Assembly (NCBI GenBank): GCA_027574665.1
Contig: CM050690.1
Coordinates: 73,203,433 to 73,267,432 of the forward strand
Source: Rhynochetos jubatus
Lineage: Eukaryota; Chordata; Aves; Eurypygiformes; Rhynochetidae
Length of the DNA stretch: 64,000 nucleotides
Direction of reading: 5' to 3'
The notes beneath the pieces are model-generated. The model saw nothing but the letters and a program-made list of their open reading frames with translations. It was not told where the DNA came from and searched no databases. Made by a program: the position numbers and the translations under genes. Position 1 is the stretch's first letter, and each line of letters opens with the position of its first letter. Below, one piece after another: positions 1 to 11,600 of this stretch.

Positions 1-3000
1 TGCAGCTGGGAGAAAAACAAGCCCTGAAATATTTTCTGAGGCTTCACAGCTGGGCTGCAGCCCCCTGTGATGGCCTTTTTCTTTCTTGTGCTCTTCAGCA
101 AGGCCCGGTTTTCCCAAGCCTGGGGTCAGGCTCTGCTCTCTGTGGATGCACACCCTTCACTTGCTCTGCACACCCTGCAACGCCTTTATTCAGCAGCATC
201 GAGCAGGCCCATGTGGGGTGACCCTCTGCAAATACACCCTCTCCAGCCACTCCAAAAATCTGACCCTGAGCAAAACATGGTACAAGTCTTGGTTTGTTTT
301 TTTCTGCAGTTCTGGTGCTTGAGGGCAGATACTCCAGCAGTCTTTCACCTCTCAGGGACAGAGCTGGCGTCTGCCCAGCAACCTTCCTTGTGCCCTCCTA
401 TGCTCAGAAAGACAGTCTCAGCCTCTTCTTCCTTGTCTGTGTTTCACCTCTACCTGCAACAGAGCTGGCAGGGCCAGTGGTGTACCCCAGGAGCCAACCT
501 TTTTATTTACTTTGCTCAGGTATGAAGCTCACCCATAGAGAGTTCACCATACTCAGACACACTTGCCCTGGAGTTACAAGTGCAGAGTCAGGATCCTGGC
601 ATTGCAGCTGGGCACAGCCTGGGAGGTAGCTGTGCTCTGCCTGGGGTGGGAGGTTTGTGGGGGCGGAGGGAAGCAACTGCTCCTCTGCCACCAGCAACAG
701 CAGCAACTCAGATGTCACCTCTCCCTGCCTCTTGGTGCTTCTGGGTCTTTCAAGAGATAACTAAAGGGCTGCAAAAGAAAACTGTATCACTAGGAATAGG
801 TTCCTCATTTGGAGATTCTTTGGAAAATTAGTAGGGAAATACCATACATTAAAAAAAGTCACATGCCAGTTCCCTCTGTGCAGCAGTCCCAGCACACTGG
901 TTCTCAGCTCCTGTGTTAACAGCATATGGCACGTCCAAAAGTCCTTCATTACCCCATCCGAAACCTCTGAAGCCATGGAGGAAGTATGGCGCAAGCAGTT
1001 GCCAGTAAGACCACTTGCTCTCTCACTCTCTCACTCTTCACACTTCCCCTTGCTCCACATCAGAAAAATCCAGCCTTGAGCGTAACCCTCGCTGTTGCAC
1101 AGAGAACGGAGGGGTGTTGCAAGCCAGAACCACCTTCCCCAGTGGGTCCAGCAGCTATGAGCTCCAGTCACACCAGGCAAACCCAAAGCCACAAAGACAG
1201 CTTTGGTTTGCTTGCAACAAGACAGGATGCAGGTGTCCTTGGGCTTCTGGGAGGGTCTGGGAGGTCCCACCGCCTGCCCCGTGCCACCCTGTCACAGAGC
1301 GCAGGTCTGGCACAGCCGGGAGGATGGGCAGGCTGTATTTCAGCAGGGTGTAGGCAAGGACCTGCGCCCTGCAGCAATGCCAGGGTCCAGGCACGTGTCC
1401 CGTTTCGCCACAAGCCTCATGTTGTGCCGGCATTTGAGCCAGGTTTCGTAGCAATCTTTCTGCCCCAAGGGGATGTCAGTCCTAACCTCAGGGGACGTGC
1501 TGTCCTGCCCACCCTACAGGCGTTGGTGCAGATTTGAAGCTCTTGAAGTGTTTGCAGAAAAACTTGCTGGCTGTTTCTACAGGCTGTTCTTCACTCTCTT
1601 TTTTGTCTTATCAAGCTTTTACACCTTACCTGACTGATGCTACTTTTTGTCATCTAGCCTTGACTTCAGCTCTTTGAAGGGGCATCTCTGTTGCGACCAA
1701 CCTCTGGCCCTGGTTGTTAGCCCTGCTGGTCCCTCTTTACATTTTCATACCGGGAGCCCTGAAAGGCTGCCTTAAATCTTTGTGAGCTTGCTGGACACTG
1801 TGTGACTGTGCTACTTCTTTTAGCTTCATTTTATCCAAGTTTCCTCATTTCATACATTTCCCCATTCTGAAGCTGAACCAGATGCCACTGAAATTTTCAG
1901 TGTTCGGTCATTGTGCAGGGTCATGGAAACGGAGCGTGTTGTGGCTATCACCAACGGACAGCTCTTTCCTGGGAACATGTTCAGCCCAGTCCTGCACAGA
2001 GCTCAGTTCCCCATCTTCCTCTCTGGCCTTGTGGCACGTGTGGAGCGACACGCTGACGCCTTGCTTGCCTCTGCCTGGTGTGGCAAACCAGCCGTCGGGA
2101 TGCTTGTAGACCAACAGCAATAGTGCTACACCTTGCCTCTTCCTTTTGGTTGGGATCAAAGGGTTCCCAAAGATGTACCTGTGGTGCAAAGAGGTCTGCA
2201 TCCATCTTCTAAAGCAGGGACCCCATTGTTGGGGCCACACTTTGGAGAAAGGGTTCCTGCCCTCTCCTGGCCTCCTGCCTGCAGCCGGAGGTTGGTGCTT
2301 GCACCCACACGTGTTACTCCCTTGCACGATGCTCTCCAGGAGCAGCACCTGGCTTGCCAGTCCTCACCTACATCTCCCCTGTACTGTCACCCGGGCGGTT
2401 GCTGGTGCGCAGTCTGGCTCCTTGCCCCACGACCATCGCGGCAAGGGGCAACAGGGGCTCTGGGCCGTGAAAGAAACTCGTGGGCAACACTGACACTGAA
2501 GTTTGTTCAGAGGAAACCTCGTGGGTTTCATTGTACAGATGGGGGCAGTGAGGCAGGGAGGGAGCCAGCCGAGGGGCTGAGGAAGCAAGTCCGCACAGCA
2601 GATGCCGACTTCACTGCCGAGTCCCAAGACAGTGCCAAAGTTGCAGAGCTGTCCTTCCTCTGGCTGAAGGGGAACTGGCCTGCACCCCAGCATTTGGTCC
2701 TGCATCAGCACTCCTGAGCTGCTGCCACGAGTGGAGCCACAGCAGCCAGGGGTCTGGGAAGCAGCTCCCGTGACCCCAGGTTGGGGCAGTCACCGTGCAG
2801 GGAGCTGGCCTGTCCCCAGGCTATGCTGCAGCTGGGCTAGCCTTAAAGCTGGATGTCCTGAGCATGCACAGACCTCTCAGGGGTTAATACGAGCTCCTAC
2901 ACTGTTTGACGTCCCCATAGCAGTGGTCAAAGAGGTGTCAGAGCCACCGGCATGCCCATCCCCAGCCTGGCAGCCCCTGCCCTGTATGGCATGGCTGCTG

Positions 3001-4050
3001 CACGGAGCCGTGTGAGATCTGGAGATGTCACTGCTGCTGGACACTGGCCGGGTGAGCACCGGGTCTGGCTGCCAGGTGGGGTATAAGAAAGAAAGGCATC
3101 CCTCCCCTTCTCCAATATGTGAGCCTTTCCTTCAGACACACTCTTGTGCCCCATGCTCCCTCGCGCAGATGTCTGCCCTGCTGCTGCCCTCAAGCTCAGT
3201 GGTGCCTGCAGCCCTTACAAGGGAAGAGTCAATCCCAGCAGAGCATGAGCCCAATTTCTCATCACACTGACACTTCCCCACTTGCTCAGTGTTCAGTGCC
3301 TTGAAAAGCTGCTGTGTTAATGTGGTACCTTCTTTGTTCTCTGCCAGATGTCACACAGTCATGGTGACAGTCATACTCCTCTGCCAGGCCTGATACTGGC
3401 TGCTACTGGGTCTGTTCTATGAGACATCCTCTGCCTTCCCGTGAGTCTTACTGGTGGACACAGCTTGCAGGACTCTCCTTAGAAACCATTCGTGACATCC
3501 TGGCTCAGCCAGAGGGTTTCCTCTCTGAAGACAGCTTTCTTGATGTGGCTGCATACCCCAGGGCCTTGTGCTCACCCTGGGGCTACCTGTCCTAACTCCA
3601 TGTGCATCCTTGTCCCACCTTTCCTTGCCTGTCCTGCCAAATTGTGCATTCCCATCCCACCTCTCTCAGCCTGTCCCCAAGGCAGTTTGGCAGTTTGCTG
3701 GTGCTCAAGTGCCTCCTCCCTTCCCAGTCTCCCACAGCAGCCTCTGAGAGCTGTCAACATTCCTTCAGCCCTGGCAGGTATCCAGGGGCCATGGTCACAG
3801 TCTTTGCCTGACAACATGTTCAGAGGAGGACCGAGGGGACCTGCCAGCACCCTCCTGCTCCTGGCGCCATCAGGTACCCCTCTCAGCTGGCACATGTCCC
3901 TCAGGCTGTGCTACCTGGACCCTTAATCCACTCCCAGCCATGCTGCCACCCCATACCTTTACCTCCTGTACCGCTGCATCCACTTGCCAAAGCAGACCCC
4001 CATAACATGAAGCTGGGCTGCTCTTGGCTTCCCGCATGCTGGATGCTCTG
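1..4050. other. No recognisable gene
   Basis: GC-moderate sequence with short overlapping ORFs on both strands. None resembles a family I know. An open frame without ATG at 3368-3598 (plus, ending in TAA) and overlapping ORFs at 1908-2348 were looked at and left unassigned. In human the next gene beyond CIMIP2B is TESK1, but no kinase motif was seen here. Confidence 0.5.
3552..3680. repeat. Diverged tandem units of about 42 bp
   Basis: Units beginning TGTGCATCC/TTGTGCATTC and holding CCCACC plus GCCTGTCC recur about every 42 bp, with a third weaker unit upstream starting TTGTGCTCACCC. A minisatellite-like remnant. Confidence 0.4.
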
Positions 4051-4105
4051 CTCCCAGGGTTCATCCCCAGAGCCCAGCACTCCTTTGCTAACACCTTTGC
4101 TACGG
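4051..4105 (+). pseudogene. CIMIP2B: CIMIP2B-like fragment 1 (PG-FIPRAQ motif)
   Basis: The frame reads LLPGFIPRAQHSFANTFATA, resembling the second CIMIP2/FAM166 repeat (IPGYTGFVPRAQFIFAK in human, from memory). A pyrimidine-rich acceptor-like sequence (GCTCTGCTCCCAG) precedes it. The similarity stops at about 4105, where CR1 sequence begins, so the exon seems cut by the CR1. Short and motif-based, so moderate confidence. Strand and position fit the human order, in which CIMIP2B is convergent with RUSC2. Confidence 0.45.
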
Positions 4106-5159
4106 CTGGCTGGATGATTACACTCAGAGAGCCGTGGTCAACAGCTCGATGTCTGAGTAGAGACCAGGGACGAGCGGTGTTCCTCAGGGGTCAGAGTTGG
4201 GACCAGCACTGTTTAACATCGTTGTCAGTGACATGGATGATAGGATTGCGTGCCCCCTCAGCAGGTTTGCCCATGACACCAAGCTGTGTGGTGCGGTCGA
4301 CACACTGGAGGGAAGGGATGGCATCCAGAGGGACCTGGACAGGCTGGAGAGCTGGGCCTGTGCCAACCGCATGGAGTTCAACAAGGCCAAGGGCAAGGTC
4401 CTGCACCTGGGTCGGGGCAATCCCAAGCACAAGGACAGGCTGGGTGGAGAATGGATCGAGAGCAGCCCTGAGGAGAAGGACTTGGGGGTACCAGTGGCTG
4501 AGAAGATGAACATGAGCTGGCTGTGTGCGCTGGCAGCCCAGAAAGCCAACCGTATCCTGGGCTGTATCCAGAGCAGAGTGGCCAGCAGGGCGAGGGAGGG
4601 GATTCTCCCCCTCTACTCTGCTCTCGTGACACCCCACCTGCAGTTCTGCATCCAGCTCTGGGGCCCCCAACATCAGAAGGACATGGAACGGTTGGAGAGA
4701 GTCCAGAGGAGGCCATGGAGATGCTCCGAGGGCTGGAGCCCCTCTGCTGTGGGGACAGTCTGGGAGAGTTGGGGGTGTTCAGCCTGGAGAAGAGAAGGCT
4801 CCAGGGAGACCTTACAGCACCTTCCAGTGCCTGAAGGGGCCGACAAGGAAGCTGGGGAGGACCTTTACAAGGTCCTGTAGTGACCTGACAAGGGGTAATG
4901 GGTTTAAACTGAAAGCGGGGAGATTCAGATTAGATACCAGGAAGAAATTCTTCCCGGAGAGGGTGGTGAGGCTCTGGCACAGGTTGCCCAGAGAAGCTGT
5001 GGATGCCCCATCCCTGGCAGTGTTCAAGGCCAGGCTGGATGAGGCTTTGAGCAACCTGGTCTAGTGGAGGGTGTCCCTGCCCATGGCAGGGGGGTGGAAC
5101 AGGATGGTCTTTAAGGACCCTTCCAACCCAAACCATTCTTTGATTCTACAATTCTATGA
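4106..5159 (+). mobile_element. CR1 LINE, 5'-truncated, about 1.05 kb
   Basis: This plus-strand copy carries the 3' part of the CR1 reverse transcriptase frame ([47 protein letters not shown]) and the 3' tail with CCCTTCCAACCCAAACCATT and ending ATTCTATGA. The Asp-Asp pair of the RT active site (FADD) reads FAHD. It joins directly to the CIMIP2B-like fragment at its 5' side. Confidence 0.93.
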
Positions 5160-5922
5160 CCTGCTCCAAGATCTGCAAGGAGGCCAGGAGCAATTTCTCC
5201 AAGCAACGGCTGAGAATTGTCTGCAAGGAGTAGGATTGGAGAACACCACCACTCCCAGGTGGCATGAGACAGGCAGGACTGACTGTGCATCTTGCTGCGG
5301 ATCCAGAGCTGCCCCTGGCCTTGCTCTGCACCTCAAGGCAGTTGGGCACTGGTGCTGGGGTGAGCACTAGTGCTGGTCACTGCTCTGCCCTGTGCCACTG
5401 GAGGGCAGGGGGACGTGGGGCTGGCCCTGGCAGGTGGCCTGGAGTTGGTGCAGTAACAAGGCGAGGTACCTGCACTGTTTGCTGGTGAACGGTTGCCACG
5501 TTTCGGTTCAGGGAAGCGCCCAGGAGGCGTCATGCATACAGCATGGCCATCTTACCTGTCCCATCTCCTCTGGCGGTGCTCACAAAGCTGTGGGCCAGCA
5601 CCCATCCCTCTCTCCATCGCCACCCGCACCCCACAGCACCCCCCTTTCTGCTGCCATGTCCCAGATGAAGGGGTGCCAAGGGGTGCCAAGGAGTGCTGAG
5701 CTCCGTGTGCTGGGGCTGGCTGAGCTGCCTTCCCCAGACCAGGGTGAGCTCCAGGACACAGCAGCAGCCGGCAGCTCCTCTCCCTGCTCAGCCTGCCCCA
5801 CTGGTACTCACAGCCCCATGTCCCATCAGGATCCTACAGCTCGCGCTCCATCACCAGGCCAGCCCACCGCAGCAGCAGCGATGGCAGCCACTGTCCCATT
5901 CATGTTGCTGCATGGCTTCCAG

Positions 5923-6015
5923 CCTCACAGGCTTCACGGGTTTTGTTCCCCATGGCCAGTTCCTGACTGGGACAGGCCACCTTGGGACCTGCTTGAGTTT
6001 ATCCATATGATGCCC
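5923..6015 (+). pseudogene. CIMIP2B: CIMIP2B-like fragment 2 (GFTGFVP motif)
   Basis: After an acceptor-like TTCCAG the frame reads LTGFTGFVPHGQFL, matching the third CIMIP2 repeat (SGFTGYVPCARFLF in human). The same frame then runs to a TGA at about 6009. An alternative frame reads PPWDLLEFIHMM, which looks like the expected helix (LTNQALQEF-type). This suggests a one-base frame shift in this copy or a chance match. No intact reading frame joins it to the next fragment. Confidence 0.4.
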
Positions 6016-6696
6016 AAGACTTCAGCAGCTGCGACGCCAGATCCAGCCTCTGACACGCTAACCACCCTGCAGCTGAGGCTGCCCCGGCAGCAAGCACCCA
6101 CCAAGCTGCTTCATGTCAGTGCTGGCAGAACAGGCAGCTGGAAATCTACCCTCCTGCCCTGGGGCTGGCTCAGCACCCTGCGGGTCCCCTTCCAAAGGGA
6201 AGCAGCCTGGCCCTGTGCAATTTGTAAACAGCCCTAATCACCCCCACTTCGAGAGGTTAAAGCAGCCCATGTGTGAGCCCTGCCTTCTCTGTGCCTCTCC
6301 AAACCAGGACAGGAGCTCATGCTGCTTTATTTCTGGATTTTGTTTTTTTTCCTGCTGTTTTGACTCACTTCACCAGTGCAGACTGATGTCCACATGGATA
6401 CAACACAGTCCCGTGTGGTGTCCTTGCAGCAAAGGCTGGAGCCTTAAGCAGAGCTTTTTCCTTCTGGGAGCTACTGAGGTGTAAGGGGAAGGGGTGGACT
6501 CCTGGGGCTCATTCCTCCTGGACTTGGAGGTCCAAACACTTGTGCGAGTCTAAGTTTAAAATCCCCAGAGCCCTTCCTCGTGGGTGACCCGCAGCCACTG
6601 AGCCACATGGCCAGGTTGTCCCCGGCTCTGGGTCCCAGTCCCACAAACCATCCTTCATGGCCTCCTTCCCGTGCTGACTTCTCTCACTGCCTGTAG

Positions 6697-6774
6697 GTTA
6701 CAGTCCCAGTTTGGCTGCACCCACAGACACCTTACAACACCCTGAGCACCCTGGAGAAGCAGGTGCCACACTGA
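6697..6774 (+). pseudogene. CIMIP2B: CIMIP2B-like fragment 3 (possible last exon)
   Basis: After the acceptor CACTGCCTGTAG one frame reads TPYNTLSTLEKQVPH followed by TGA, like the family C terminus (human LGLSTFQKQLLA). A neighbouring frame reads QFGCTHRHLTT, like human QFGHTFGHLTH. The C-terminal exon thus appears to be present with a frame change. The GGYVPGY part that should precede it was not found. Confidence 0.35.
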
Positions 6775-7090
6775 AATGGTGTGAACTCCTATCCAAACCC
6801 TGCTTGCACCCCTGAGAGCACGCACAAAGAACAAAGGCAAGGAAAAATGCTGCCTCCCCGAGACATACCGCCATCTGATGATGTGATGTAGCCCCCTCCC
6901 CGGCCCCCAGCCTGAACTGACAGGTCTGATAGCTGGGGGCAACCTGTCTCCTAAAGGTCTGATGCTGGCTGTGGCGGAGGCAGGATGAAGCCTGCAGTGC
7001 AGCATCCCAGCACAGGTAACCCTCAGATCCTTCCCAGGCATGTGGCTGAAATCACAAGGCTGGATAGCAGGAAGCTCAATCAGCACCTTT

Positions 7091-7096
7091 TTTATT
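7091..7096 (-). terminator. Poly(A) signal AATAAA for RUSC2
   Basis: TTTATT on the plus strand reads AATAAA on the minus strand, about 1.4 kb after the RUSC2 stop. It is the first canonical signal I see downstream of the stop codon. Confidence 0.65.
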
Positions 7097-7109
7097 AATA
7101 TGCATCATA

Positions 7110-7127
7110 AATAAAGAAATAAATAAA
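7110..7127 (+). terminator. Three overlapping plus-strand AATAAA signals
   Basis: AATAAA occurs at 7110-7115, 7118-7123 and 7122-7127 on the plus strand, about 335 bp after the putative stop of the CIMIP2B-like last exon. They lie within 40 bp of the opposing RUSC2 signal. This fits two convergent genes that share a 3' boundary. Confidence 0.5.
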
Positions 7128-7449
7128 GGCGAGACACCTCGTTCTAACAGGGAAATACAAATTAAATATGGTGCAACGTCTGCTAAGCGATGTACAAGCA
7201 GGAGGTAACCTTGCAAGACCAGGGCCCCTCGCCATGGGGAAGCCAGCCCAGGCACAACGCTGCGAGCAGTGTTGACCCAGCCAAAGCACCAAATACTGGT
7301 GTGGCCTTTCATTAACACTGTTTCCCACCTGACACGCAGGTGAGTATCCCCATCACAGCGGGCGGCGTGAACATGGCAAAGAAGGGGTTGACTGGTCTCT
7401 ACCGAGGACCCCAGGACCCCCAGCAGCCCCTTGTGCTCGTGCACAACAC

Positions 7450-7486
7450 TTATCCCCCCCACCCCCCACCCCCCCCCTCCCCGGCA
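7450..7486. repeat. C-rich low-complexity tract (G-runs on RUSC2 strand)
   Basis: Runs of 6-8 C broken by single A or T on the plus strand. They lie inside the RUSC2 3'UTR, so the mRNA carries at least four consecutive G-runs of four or more bases. Confidence 0.9.
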
Positions 7487-8501
7487 CTGCTCAGCAAGAC
7501 CAGAAACTCTATGCCAAAGGGAGCACCATCCCCCCCTCCCCGGCTCCCCAGCTCCCTCTGGGAGCACCCCCCCGAATCTACCTGCTGGGAGCACTGCCCC
7601 CAACTCCAAAGAGCATCCCTAGCCCTCCCAGGGACCCTGCCCTCACCCCATCCCCTCCAAAACCCTCCTCCACGGAGCATCCCAGGGCTTCCCAGGCACT
7701 GGGTCCCTGCTCAGCGTGGAGGGCACAGGGCCACCCCCCAAAGCACCTAATTCTGCACAGGCTGGCACTACCCATCCCTGACCTACGTAACACTGAACAT
7801 CCACGCGCCTTCCTCACGACCCCACGCACCCCTCTGCTCCGCACGCACACACATACCCCCATCCCGCTCCCCCAGCTGTGGTCAGGCACAGCCCCAGCCC
7901 TGCAGCGTGGCAGTGCCAGGACGCTTGGCCCGGTACAACACACCACGCACCGCCGTAACACGTTAGACAGGGCTGCTCCAGCGTGGGGGAACCTACGTGG
8001 CAGCCCCCAACCCAGCCACAAAGCAACCCACCAGCCCAGCCTTGCAGGGACCTTGCCAACGCACGGTGCTCCCACCCCTGTGGCCAGTGACGCCAGGGAT
8101 GCTGAAGGATGCAGACTGCTCTGCCACCCCCGGGGAGGGGACAGCCAGCATCCTGCACCCCCCAGCGGGAAACCGCCCTGTCAGGGACTGCTTGGGTTCC
8201 TGCTACATATGAGTCCACGGCCTATGGGTGCTGGAGGTGGGGTGGAGGGGGGTCAGGCGGCCCTGGTGTGGCTGCATGCACTGGTAATACGAGGTGCAGC
8301 TCGCACAAGACCCTGGGGGCCGAGTCGGCCTTTGGCAGCTGCACGAAGAGGAGCAAGAAGGAACCACCTACGGTTACTGTATTCTGTAATGGCAAGAAAG
8401 GTAAGAAACTAGCAAGAAGCTGTGTCTGTTCCTCTGGCAGGGTGAGCTTCCCCAGAGGAGCCTCAGCAGCCCACGGTACTGTGCCTGGCCTCTCAGCCAC
8501 G

Positions 8502-8682
8502 TCAATAGTCCTCGTCCTCCGGGTGGGTGACATACATGATGGGCACCAGTCCCTTCTCGGAGCCGAGGCTGCACTGCAGCCAGTCACCATCCACCTTGGA
8601 GATGACCTGCAGGATGTCCCCCTTGTTGAAGCTCAGCTGTCCTGCCTCGGTGGCAATGTGATGGCAAAGAGCTTTTACCTCG
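8502..8682 (-). CDS. RUSC2: RUSC2 coding exon 11, C-terminal SH3 domain (about 1553-1612)
   Basis: After the acceptor CTCTGCCTGCAG the exon encodes [52 protein letters not shown] and then TGA (8504-8502). The SH3 fold shows in the GDILQV, GDWLQC and GLVPIMYV strands. The usual ALYDY motif is ALCHH, which is normal for the RUSC family. The domain is at the extreme C terminus. Confidence 0.96.
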
Positions 8683-11600
8683 CTGCAGGCAGAGGGAGGG
8701 GAGGAAGGGTTAGCTGGCCACAGGACTGTCACACCCCTGCAGCCCAGGGACCATCGCAGGCACAGAGGGACTAGGAAAACACCTCCTGCCTCCCTCCCTC
8801 CCCAGCCAGGCTCCCAGCTGCCCCCCAGCTCCCCCCACAACTTGCAGGTTGCGGTGATGGATGCACAAGCTGCGTCTGCCCCGAGCCATCCCCCACTCCA
8901 CGAACACAAAGGGGGCCAGGGAGAGCCATGCAGACCCCAACCCACCATGTCTCAGCAACTGCAGGATGGCGACATGGTGCCACTCACCAGGGAGGCTGGG
9001 GGGACAGCCCCTGGGCTCGCTGTGCTGTGGGGGGCACGTCAGGTGGCTCTGGCCGGGGAGGGTCCGGCTCAGGGGCTGCTTCTCGCCACATGCTTGCCCC
9101 GACCGTCTGGGCCACCAGCTGGAACACGGACTTGTCCAAGCTCAGCCAGCCGGAGGGCAACCTGCAAGGAGACAGAAGCAGGCAGTGGCAGGGACCTGGG
9201 GGTGTACCTGGGGGCAGGGAGCAGTCACTGTCATGGCAGGGTCAAGCCTTAGATGTCTTGCTCCATGCAGAAAGGGCACAGCAGTGCCTGGGATGCCTCC
9301 TGGCATGAGGGGGATCAGCATACTCCAGACACAACCTAGCCTAGACTGGGAAGGACATTTCTTGTGGCCACAGGAGCAGTAAGGGGGCAGATGCAGGGGC
9401 ATTGCAAGGAGGTCTGAGCAACATGGGGCAACTCCACACCTTCTCCTGATCCTTGCGCAAGAGGGATGGCTCCACGTTCTGTTCTCAGTACGTGCTTTTG
9501 GGAGGGATGAGGTGATGATGGGGGCTGTGCAGCTGGGACCCCTGCCCCGGAGAGGGAGTATAGAAGGTGAGGCAGTGGTAGAGCTCAGGTAGAAGAGGAG
9601 AGACAGCAGGTGAGGTGAGCTGAGCAAGGGTTAGGAGTCGAGGGGAACGGTGGTGTGGGAGGAATTAAGGCAGGCTGGCAGGGCCTGGCAGGGGTGACAG
9701 ACCTCTCCATTCACACACTGCCTCTGATGCTCCGAGTGCTGGAGCACCTCTGCCATGGGGACAGGCTGGGAGAGTTGGGGGTGTTCAGCCTGGAGAAGAG
9801 AAGGCTCCAGGGAGACCTTACAGCACCTTCCAGTGCCTGAAGGGGCTACAAGAAAGCTGGGAGGGGCTTTTTACAAGGTCCTGTAGTGACAGGACAAGGG
9901 GTAATGGGTTTAAATTGAAAGAGGGGAGATTTAGATTGGAGATCAGGAAGAAATTCTTCCTGGAGAGGGTGGTGAAGCACTGGAACAGGTTGCCCAGAGA
10001 AGCTGTGGATGTCCCATCCCTGGAAGTGTTCAAGGCCAGGCTGGATGAGGCTTTGAGCACCCTGGTCCTGTGGAGGGTGTCCCTGCCCATGGCAGGGGGG
10101 TTGGAACTGGGTGATCTTTAAGGTCCCTTCCAACCCAAACCATTCTTTGATTCTATGTACCACTATGTGTAGCCCAGTGGTCAGTTATTGGCCTTACTTC
10201 CACCTCCACTGCTACAACTCCAGCTTAACCCGTCCTCCCCCACCCCAAACCACCCCTGCCCTTACCTGTTAGGCTGCCTAGGCTCTTTTTGCACCTTCCT
10301 GGACCCAAACAAGTGTCCCCACTTGATGGGCTGACTTCCCTCTGATGCACTGGTGCTGCTCTCCTCTTGGGGGGCTGCTGCTGCTGCTCCCACTCTTTGC
10401 TGCATCCCAGACTCCTTCTCCTTGCTGTGCTTCAGCTCCGTGAGCACCGAGTCTGGGGGGCTGCCCATCCAGAAGGGCCAGCCCCGTTCCTTCACCTCTT
10501 CACCAACCGGTGCCTCCTGGGTTTTTTCCAAGGGCTCTTCCATGGCTTCAGGGCTTGGCTTGCTGGCAGCCTTGGGCCTCTCCTCCACAGTACCCTCTGC
10601 AATGGGGCAAGCCTCTGCACCCTCCACCACCCCTTCGCGGGGGGGTGGTGCCTTGCAGGTCTCCGCTGACCTGGGCACAGTGTTCAGAGCCTTCTTCTTC
10701 TTCTCATAGCGGATGAACTTCGAGCCTTCAGCTGATCCCTCGATGTAAATCTGAGAGCTCTGCATGAGCTGATACCACCAGCCTGCCTGCTTGTCCTTCT
10801 TCCCCTCCCATGTGCTCTCTCGCATCTTCTTCCGCTCCTCCTCCCTGTCACCATCGCCACAGGAGGCCCCCACGCCCTTGACCCTCTCACTCGAAGCTTG
10901 CTGGGGGCTGTGGCCTGGTGAGAGGTCACCATCTCTGGCACTCACTTTGCGTGTTTCAGGGATGGCGCTGCAGCTGTCGGGATCCTCACTGCTGCCCTGC
11001 GTCCGCATCAGCTGCAGGGTGGAGTGTGCGGAAAGCAGCAGGTCCTGCTTCACACGCAGCAGCTCCTTTTGCTGCTGCTGTTCTTTGCCCATCTGCATCA
11101 GGTGGTGCTCGAAAAGGAGGTCTAGGTTGAAGGGCAGGAGCGAGAGAGGCTGGAGCAGGAGCAGGAGCTCCTCGAAAAGAGGCTGGCAGACACCGTGAGA
11201 CAGGCACAAGAAGCCCACCGGCTGGTAGTGTGCCAGGATGATATCTGTAGGGCAAGAGACATTAATTAGAGGGGAGGCCCGTGACATCTTTGCCAAGCTG
11301 CTGAAGCTGTGGGGAAAGGAGCTGGATGCTAGTTTTTGGTCAGAGCTGTGACTGCAGTGTGAGACCCAGCACTCGGTCAGGGAGCACCACACGCTCTGTG
11401 AGTTCTTGGCAAACCGTCCCACATCCGCTTCTAGTCTTGCCTGCCTGGCATACTATCCACCAGGATGACCTCTCCCACAAAATACTATGGGAGTAGGGTG
11501 CAAATAAAGAGCATCAAAGGGTTGTCACACGTTAAAATTCTCTTCCCCCACCTCCTGGAGATGAACGAGCTGCAGATCTGGCCAGTACCAGTTCTCTGCA

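Larger units (their letters stand above)
7070..8501 (-). other. RUSC2: RUSC2 3'UTR (3' end approximate)
   Basis: From the TGA down to the first clear minus-strand AATAAA (7096-7091) there is about 1.4 kb with no other AATAAA seen and no coding similarity. Cleavage would be expected around 7060-7080. On the transcript strand the segment 7486-7450 is made of long G-runs. Confidence 0.7.

Noticed and set aside
1908-2348. 146-codon minus-strand ORF and overlapping plus-strand ORFs
   Set aside because: No known motif, no splice support, and open frames exist on both strands at once, which points to base composition.
4197-4880. 227-codon plus-strand ORF
   Set aside because: It is the decayed reverse transcriptase frame of a CR1 LINE, not a host gene. 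The same holds for the frames at 37691-38116, 38278-39339 and 54818-55992.
7440-7490. Simple repeat expansion as a CRISPR or satellite array
   Set aside because: No spaced repeat units; just irregular C-runs.
10353-11198. Plus-strand ORFs of up to 135 codons
   Set aside because: Shadows of RUSC2 coding exon 9 on the opposite strand. The minus frame has splice sites and family homology.
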